Positions 57,954 through 64,000 of a DNA stretch of 64,000 nt are shown in pieces (position 1 is the stretch's first letter; the number at the start of each line of letters is the position of its first letter). The notes under the pieces were generated by a model. The model was given only the letters and a program-made list of their open reading frames with translations. It had not been told where the DNA came from and searched no databases. A program made the translations under genes and the position numbers. The stretch is from Brachionus manjavacas. Lineage: Eukaryota > Rotifera > Eurotatoria > Ploima > Brachionidae. Location of the stretch: positions 806,001 through 870,000 of the forward strand of contig JAHQIY010000016.1 in NCBI GenBank assembly GCA_019054805.1, given 5' to 3'.

Positions 57954-60247
57954 ATGAATTTCGATTCCTTAGAAAACTTGACCAAAGTAAACATCTAATA
58001 TGATAGAATATCCTAAAAATTAAATTTTTTCGTCAGAAACACTCTAGGTGGACCGATGCCATTAAAAGAGACTCAAAATATTGTGGCATAGGCACTGTAA
58101 ATAATCGCGTCAAAATTCAGCACGGCCAGATACTAGAACAACCCTGCGAGGACCGTTCTTTTTCTTTTGAGTAAAAAATATAATTTCAAAAATAAAAAAA
58201 ATTAAATTTTATTTTTTTAAATCATAGATTAAAAGATGGTGAAATCTATGCATATGCAGTTATTGATGGATTCAATGGAACTTGGGTGGTTGATTTTCTT
58301 GAGCAATTTCTTTTGTCAAATCTTTATTTCGATCACTTGTCAGACTTGAGCAGTAATTTACTAAAATTTACTAAATTTAATAATTTTTTTTTTCTAGTTA
58401 AGAGCAATGAGGAAATAAATGAATTGTTGATAAAAGAATTTTCTGATGCAGAAATATACCTATCTGAACAATCACATGAAACTTTGGCCAAAAGAGCTTC
58501 AATAAACATTCTTTTGGCAAATGTATCTTATGTAAAAAAAAATACTTTTTTAAAAATTAAATATTTTTTTAGCTGAATAAACGATGCGCTGAATATTCAG
58601 AAAAAAATCAGGAATTAAAAAGGCTGAATGATGATTTAACAATTGGAGCTTATGCTGTAGTTTCATTGATTGTAAATGATAGATTGTTCGTGACCAATTT
58701 GGGCACTAGCCATTGTTTTGTATGCGTCTACGACAAATCTAACCGGGAAAAAAAAGTCATAACTCTTGAAACCGAGCACAGTCTCAGAAATTTGAATGAA
58801 ATTCAGCGGATAGTAAATTTAAAAGCTGACGTTCAAGAAAACGATTATGGCTCGTCGCCATCCATCAAGCATACAAGATGCTTTGGAGATTTTTATTCGA
58901 AAATTTTTTTTTTTGAAAACCAACAATTTGAGTAAGCTTACCATACTTATACTATCTATACATGTGAGATTATAAATTAATGTTTAAATCAGCATCTGGA
59001 AGTGTCAAACTTCTGAGATACGTCACAAGAATTAAAAAGTATACTAATTCATACTTATTATTGTACATCAGTTGAGAAGCTGGTGAACAAGTGATACGTG
59101 GGGTTATTACAAGTCAGATTATACTGTCTAAAAAAACATACAATTTCTAGTAAATTAAAAAATTCTCAAGTCTTTGTAGAAAAATTGATCTACCTTAGAG
59201 CCAATTTTTAAAATTGTATTAACCTGTACAATCATAATTTTTTTGCTATTGATGATAATTCCAATTTTTAAAATTATATGACTTCACGTTAAATTTTTTA
59301 AATTAAAGATTTCAAGTCAAAAAATTACTGATTATTGAAAAATATTAAAAATAAATAAAAAATAACACTTAAAAAAATTTTACTAAAAATTCAGATAAAT
59401 AATTCTAAAAGTTACTATTGAATTTTTATACAACTCTGCATGTGAAAATCACTGTATTTAACAAAAATAAAAAAAAGTTTTTAAGTTCATGTGAAGAGTC
59501 TCCAATTATTTCGTCCCCTGAACATCCGGAAGCTTCTATTGTTATCGATGATTCTTTTCTGTTCATGGCCATGTTTTCTGATGGACTCGTTAAAGCTATA
59601 GAGTCCATAGGTAATTTATTTTTAAATGTTTAAAATAAATTGGCAAAAATTTAAATTTATTAGATGGTCAAGATTGCAATGCAAATTCCGTTCTAGCCCT
59701 TAAAATCATATCAAAAATAACAAGTGAACAAACTTTGAACAGTGCAGCTCAGTCTGTTCTAGATGAGGTATGATTATTAAATAAACTTGAAATCGAGAAA
59801 AAAAAAGTAATTTTTTTTAAATAAAAGATAAAACGATCATTTGATGATAAATTCGAACAGTCGCTGAGTCAACGCGAAGACTTTACCTTAGTCATTCGTG
59901 TTTTTGACACAAATATAAAAACAAAGCTAAATAGCCTAGAAAATCAAAGTAGACTAACTACAAATGAAATAAAATTTAAACAAATTCAAATAAATGATTC
60001 GGAAAATGAAGATTTGGATGAACTACAGGGTCTAGATTTACGAACTAGCATTGTGAAAACGAATCAGACTAGAAGCTCTCTGGAGCTATCAAGAGCTTCA
60101 AGCCAAGTTAGCGATCATTTTTCTAATTTTTTGGATGACAAAAACAATGCTATACCGTATTTGAGTTTTGAAGAATTCAATGAAATTACTGCTGATGATC
60201 CTGAAATCGAAAAATTCTGTCAAGAACTTGAAGACTTAGCTTTGTAA
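57954..60247 (+). CDS. TAB1: TAB1, TAK1-binding pseudophosphatase
   Basis: Eight exons in frame: 57954-57986, 58037-58170, 58228-58352, 58398-58531 (or 58522), 58573-58931, 59486-59610, 59664-59767, 59828-60247; 477 residues (474 with the earlier donor). The PP2C-like fold matches TAB1 in order: 'WTDAIKRDSKYCGIGTVNNR', 'AYAVIDGFNGTWVVDFL', 'GAYAVVSLIVNDRLFVTNLG', 'SPIISSPE', 'FLFMAMFSDGLVKAIES', 'REDFTLVIRVFD'. The PP2C metal site DGHGG is DGFNG here, so no phosphatase activity is expected, as in TAB1. The C-terminus ends 'YLSFEEFNEI', equivalent to the TAK1-binding 'YVDFAEFYRLW'. TAB1 activates the kinase TAK1 in TGF-beta, innate immune and stress signalling. The Ser/Thr-rich linker is shorter than in vertebrates. 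First exon placed by phase. Confidence 0.92.
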
Positions 60248-60399
60248 ATAAAAAGTTGAATTTTTTTATTTTAAATTCAGCTTGGATAGTTTTATAGAAA
60301 GATTTAATAAATTATTTAAATTTTTTAAATTTTTTTGAATTTTAGTTATTTCATTTTGAGGTATTAAATTTATTTACTCTTTTTAGTCCATTTGACTAA

Positions 60400-60490
60400 T
60401 GTTTTGTAACTCGTTTTAGCTACCATAGTGAGACTCTTAACCTTGCTCTACAGGCTTACGCCTGGCGTAGCTCATATTATTATTATAGTT
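60400..60490 (+). repeat. SINE/LINE 3'-tail candidate with (ATT)n
   Basis: A GC-raised stretch containing the hairpin 'caggcttacgcctg' ends in four ATT-type units. It resembles the inverted unit at 56745-56830 in layout ('gttttag...', hairpin, ATT tail), though base identity is loose. Confidence 0.4.
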
Positions 60491-60966
60491 AGATAATTTG
60501 ACGCTTCAAAAAAAGAAGGAAAAAAATTTTTTTTTATAAGTTTTTATTTTTTGAGGGACACTAAAAATAATACAAGAAAAATATTTATTTCAAAAATATA
60601 TTTCTAAAACAAATTAACAACAAAAAATATCATTTTAAAGTCAATTTAATTTTTATGAAGAGAATTTCTTTTGTGAAACATTAGTTAATTTAAGCTTAGT
60701 CAAAGAAAATTTGAGGAGAAATCAATGAGGATTTTATTAATTCAAAATTTCTTTCTTTTCTTTAAAATTAAAAAAAAAAAATTTTAAAAGAAAAAATTTA
60801 CAAATAAAATCTCAAATTAAGTTAAGTTAGAAATTTTGAATCAAAATCCTTTATTGAAATAAGATTAACATCTGTACTGCTTTGTTTTTAAAACAATATC
60901 AAGACACACACATCTGTTTTTTAAGATCGTACCTCACAATTAATTTAAAAAATAATTTTTGAAAAA
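60491..60966. other. Intergenic upstream of the HExxH gene
   Basis: AT-rich. Two stretches, 60660-60760 and 60770-60850, look like loose inverted copies of each other ('tttgaggagaaatcaatgaggattttattaa' region against its complement 'ttgaatcaaaatccttta' region). No gene. Confidence 0.35.
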
Positions 60967-62007
60967 ATGGCTGTCGAAGTTTTTAAAAATTTGTTCAAGC
61001 AAAGTCAAGAATCAGGTTATTTTTCTTTTGAAAAATTAAGCCAAGAGTTGTCCATCTTAACACCAAAGGTACATGGAAAGCAAAGTGTCTCATACACTGA
61101 CACCGAGCAAAATATAATTGTTGAAACCAAAGCCGCTATAGTCAAAAATTTTTGTCTGAATTCAGTAATTAAGAAAAATGATAAATTTAAAATTTCAATT
61201 TTGAATGGCTTTATGGAATATTTAGATGAAAACACAATCTCAGAAACAATTTTGGCACAGTCCTTTTTTTTGCTTCATGCAAGCAAATCCGACTTTTCGA
61301 CCATTAATTGTTCAAAAGACATAATTATAAATATTCTTAACAATTTTTGGTCAATAGATACTAATATTGACCAAGAAAAGTATTCTGAGTATTACTCGAT
61401 GTTTCAAACTTTAGTTAAAAGCAAAAATATCATCAAAACTATAACAAATGTAATGAAGGAGCTGATTGAAGACATCGATAAACCTTTGTACAACTATTCA
61501 AATTTAAAGGTGATTTTTTTTAGCAGTGACTTTGATACATTAGGTGGCTTTTCTGGAAAAGACCGAATCTACATAAATACACTACCTTTTATAAGAATTT
61601 CACAATATAGATGTTTTTCCTCTGAAGTTAAGGAAATTGCATTAAAACTCGAGTTTGTTCGACTTTTTATTCATGAAGTGTCACATGTAGTTTTGCGTTA
61701 TTATCTCGGAAATTTGAATTTATCAAGTCCTTACTTAAAAGACGAATCAAAATACAAAATAAAGAAAAGCGTGACCGAATGTGGAATTGAAAGTGAGAAA
61801 AAGATTTTTCAAGAAGTAATAGATTGGAATAGATCAATAGACAATCGGTATAATTTGACCTACTGTAAAAAATTTTTGAATGATATTCTAAGTGACAAGT
61901 TTGAAATATTCGATACAGAGAAAGCTGAAGTTGTAGTCATTCCACCAGAGGAAATTCCAAAGGTTGCATTCAGTATCAAATTTTATGAAAAATTACGTGG
62001 TTTTTGA
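60967..62007 (+). CDS. Intronless protein with HExxH zinc-protease motif, unknown family
   Basis: Uninterrupted 346-residue ORF, start ATG 60967. The N-terminal two-thirds are helical with no recognised domain. At residues 236-240 it has 'HEVSH' in a hydrophobic context ('RLFIHEVSHVVLRYYLGNL'), the HExxH zinc site of metalloproteases, and about 30 residues later 'ECGIESEKKIF', where Glu271 or Glu275 could be the third ligand, as in gluzincin-type E-x-G-x-x-E patterns. No signal peptide or membrane segment, so probably cytosolic. It is odd for lacking introns where its neighbours have many. It follows TAB1 on the same strand, 719 bp away. The protease role is inferred from the motif alone. Confidence 0.7.
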   Translation: MAVEVFKNLFKQSQESGYFSFEKLSQELSILTPKVHGKQSVSYTDTEQNIIVETKAAIVKNFCLNSVIKKNDKFKISILNGFMEYLDENTISETILAQSFFLLHASKSDFSTINCSKDIIINILNNFWSIDTNIDQEKYSEYYSMFQTLVKSKNIIKTITNVMKELIEDIDKPLYNYSNLKVIFFSSDFDTLGGFSGKDRIYINTLPFIRISQYRCFSSEVKEIALKLEFVRLFIHEVSHVVLRYYLGNLNLSSPYLKDESKYKIKKSVTECGIESEKKIFQEVIDWNRSIDNRYNLTYCKKFLNDILSDKFEIFDTEKAEVVVIPPEEIPKVAFSIKFYEKLRGF

Positions 62008-62221
62008 TTAACCCATTAATACTTTTTAGTAATAAAATATTATTTCTAGCGTATCAACATTCATTTTTTTATTTTTTATCTATTATTTTGAAATGTTAAT
62101 CAAATAATAAGGCTCCGATTCATGGTTAGTTTTGAGCTTTAAAATCGAAGAAAAAACTCTTACTTGTCACTCTCAGTCTTGTCACAGACTCTAACTTGTT
62201 ACTTGTCACTTTTCAATATAC
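62008..62221. repeat. 'cttgtcac' repeat next to the UNC5-like exon
   Basis: At 62162-62210 the unit 'cttgtcac' recurs three times with 'agact' spacers. It resembles the alternating 'gtcaag/gactt' units found in the other dispersed repeats of this window. It would lie just inside the intron after the ZU5-start exon. Confidence 0.4.
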
Positions 62222-62917
62222 CAGCTTGGATCTCATGCTTAAAAGTCTCATCAGGCACCAAAATGCTAATTCCATACTTGGCTATTTCAATCAATCCACC
62301 ACAGTTGAATATGCTAAAAGAAAAGATATCGAATTCATTAGAGCTTTGGTCATCGAATTTCATATTCTTGGCCGAGTAAATAGCACTCTTGTGCTCGCTA
62401 ATTAGCTTTAAAATTTGAGCCGATTTGTCATCGTGATCAGACCGTGGTGCTTTCTTTGCTGAGCACAAACTGTACGAATGGACTGAATTTTCATTAAGGA
62501 GATAAAGAGAATTTTTGGCCAGACTGTCTGTTGGAGATGAGCTTAGCTTGACTTTGCTGCTTGCTGTGCTATTGCTACCACTAGCTGTTTCGTCATAGTT
62601 TGTGGCTAAATAAGTCGAGACATGGTAGTTTTTGTTCAAGTCATATGCAAGCATGTTGGAGTTTGGTTGATTGTTGAATTTTAGTGGAAGTAAACTCTCC
62701 ATGAAGTGGTCTTGATTGTACTCGGGTTGAATTGAAAAATAAATGGGATGATGGTCTATTTCGGATGCTTTACAGCTGTCAATTGAATCTTGCTTTTTCC
62801 TCAGTGTCAAAAATGAAATTATCACCACTAAGAGAATAACGCCCGAAATGGATAGGATTAAAAATGCAATTGCTGAATACGGAAATTCTTTTTGTGCTCT
62901 TGATGGTGGAATCAAAT
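62222..62917 (-). CDS. UNC5-like exon: transmembrane segment, cytoplasmic spacer and ZU5 start (partial)
   Basis: A single internal exon, phase 1 at both ends (696 nt), acceptor before 62917 and donor after 62222. It encodes a short extracellular end, a transmembrane helix ('AIAFLILSISGVILLVVIISFLTL') with a basic stop-transfer, a Ser-rich spacer of about 150 residues, and then 'FNCGGLIEIAKYGISILVPD', the opening of a ZU5 domain (compare GGxLxIPxTGVSLLIPPxA). Receptors with this order are netrin receptors of the UNC5 family, which guide axons and cells. Ectodomain exons should lie beyond the right edge of the window. The remaining ZU5, UPA and death-domain exons are not found to the left, where two plus-strand genes lie. 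So the gene either hosts nested genes in an intron, or is truncated. Confidence 0.6.
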
Positions 62918-63027
62918 CTTTAAATAATTTTTTTTATATACATTTGTATTATTTAAATCAAATAAAGTTTAACTTGAAAAGGACTTTTAACAGTCGTTAA
63001 TAACTTGTCAAAAATATTAACAAATTA
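62877..63027. repeat. Direct duplication, copy 1
   Basis: 151 bp that recur at 63776-63926 with an offset of 899 bp and only two differences that I see. It covers the start of the UNC5-like exon and its upstream intron. Confidence 0.92.
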
Positions 63028-63775
63028 ATAATTTTATTCCTTTTAATTTAGTTTAGATTCTGAAATAATAATGCTTTAAAACAAAATTTTAGCATAAAAT
63101 AAAGCCTATACCATGATTTTTCGGACGGAACAAAGGTACTGCCCTACAAATTTATGCGATTTTTAATTAGGATCATTAAATCCATTTTTTAACAGTACTT
63201 CTGATGTATTTTTTTGAGAAAAAATTTTTCAACCTTTATTTACTTTCTTTGTAATTTCTTTGCAAAAAATAATTTTTTTTGTTGTTTTGCAATAATAAAA
63301 TTATATTACATCAGGATTAGTCACTAAGAAGCGAGAATTTAAAAATTCAAGTCATTGACTTTTAAATATTGTTACTAAATTCTTTTGAAAAAGATCAAAA
63401 TCAATTTAAGGAAAAAAAAAAAAAGAATTACTATTATCCATAATAAAATTTGCATTTTTATCTATTTGAATAATTTTTTTGGATTAAAATTAAACAGTGA
63501 ATTACTTAACTCAGATAGAAAATCTATGCTTGGTAACTTTTTTATACTCATATTCTCATCAGAATTTTTTGATCCCATCAACTATTTAAATTATAACGAA
63601 ACTTAATTTTATTTTAAATTTCTATTCAAATTGAATTTTTGAGTATAAAAAAAGTTTTTCTTTTTCAATTATATGTTCATACTTGTCACTGGGTAATCAA
63701 TTATTTAATAATAATTTTTAAATTTTATTCCGAATTTTCTGGCATTGTGAATTTTCATACAAACCTTCCAAAAAT
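63028..63775. other. Intronic or intergenic AT-rich spacer
   Basis: Lies between the two duplicate copies; probably intron of the UNC5-like gene. No exon recognised on either strand. Confidence 0.4.
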
Positions 63776-63926
63776 ATACGGAAATTCTTTTTGTGCTCTT
63801 GATGGTGGAATCAAATCTTTAAATAATTTTTTTTATATACATTTGTATTATTTAAATCAAATAAAGCTTAACTTGAAAAGGACTATTAACAGTCGTTAAT
63901 AACTTGTCAAAAATATTAACAAATTA
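63776..63926. repeat. Direct duplication, copy 2, with partial exon
   Basis: Second copy of 62877-63027. It contains only the first dozen codons of the UNC5-like exon with its acceptor, then breaks off before the membrane helix. Spliced in, it would lead out of frame or to a truncated product. Confidence 0.9.
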
Positions 63927-64000
63927 TGAACCAGTATACTTGTTGTTAAAATTATTAAAAAAAATATGAATTGAACAAAAATGTATCTTTTAGAATCAAA

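Noticed and set aside
1..64000. tRNA, rRNA, CRISPR or bacterial operon features
   Set aside because: I looked for tRNA box pairs, repeat-spacer arrays and Shine-Dalgarno spacing and saw none. Spliced genes and animal families show that the DNA is a eukaryotic nuclear sequence.

Overview
This window is a piece of an animal nuclear genome. It is very AT-rich, with coding DNA only a little less so. Most genes are cut into short exons by 45-60 bp GT-AG introns, and the gene set (nicotinic-type receptors, TAB1, a septin, cilia proteins ODAD4 and FAM149, an UNC5-like exon) is metazoan. The composition, tiny introns, motile-cilium genes and many degraded transposons fit a small spiralian. My best guess is a monogonont rotifer such as Brachionus; that is an inference, not something the sequence proves.

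Layout. 0-9 kb: two tandem nicotinic-type Cys-loop receptor subunits on the minus strand, with a Ly6/three-finger GPI-type gene on the plus strand between them, plus a small secreted-peptide ORF. 13.4-15.7 kb: a Sec23/24-like zinc finger plus vWA protein (minus). 16.9-19.3 kb: a protein made of about four PLAT domains (minus). 24.9-29.6 kb: a long minus-strand gene that reads as ODAD4 (TTC25) continued by an acidic linker and two PLAT domains. 30.6-33.6 kb: a 513 bp MITE beside a decayed LINE. 35.4-38.3 kb: a FAM149-family (DUF3719) gene (minus). 38-48.5 kb: almost gene-free and rich in transposon relics (LINE fragment, pogo/Tigger-like deletion derivative, hAT MITE with perfect 8 bp target duplication, MULE-like element with tandem-repeat ends). 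48.7-52.5 kb: a secreted or GPI-anchored Cys-rich DUF7042-7045 protein whose main exon is strikingly GC-rich. 54.6-56.1 kb: a septin of the SEPT6/8/11 type. 58.0-60.2 kb: TAB1. 61.0-62.0 kb: an intronless protein with an HExxH motif. 62.2-62.9 kb: a transmembrane plus ZU5-start exon like UNC5 (minus), partly copied 899 bp away.

Themes. Two genes belong to motile or primary cilia (ODAD4, FAM149), and both have RFX X-box-like palindromes upstream. PLAT domains occur in two neighbouring genes and in a relic exon, suggesting local domain shuffling. The Ly6 gene lying inside a receptor tandem pair recalls the Ly6/Lynx modulators of nicotinic receptors. Exon coordinates were derived by eye from splice sites and reading phase; where the summed exons give an uninterrupted frame I say so.
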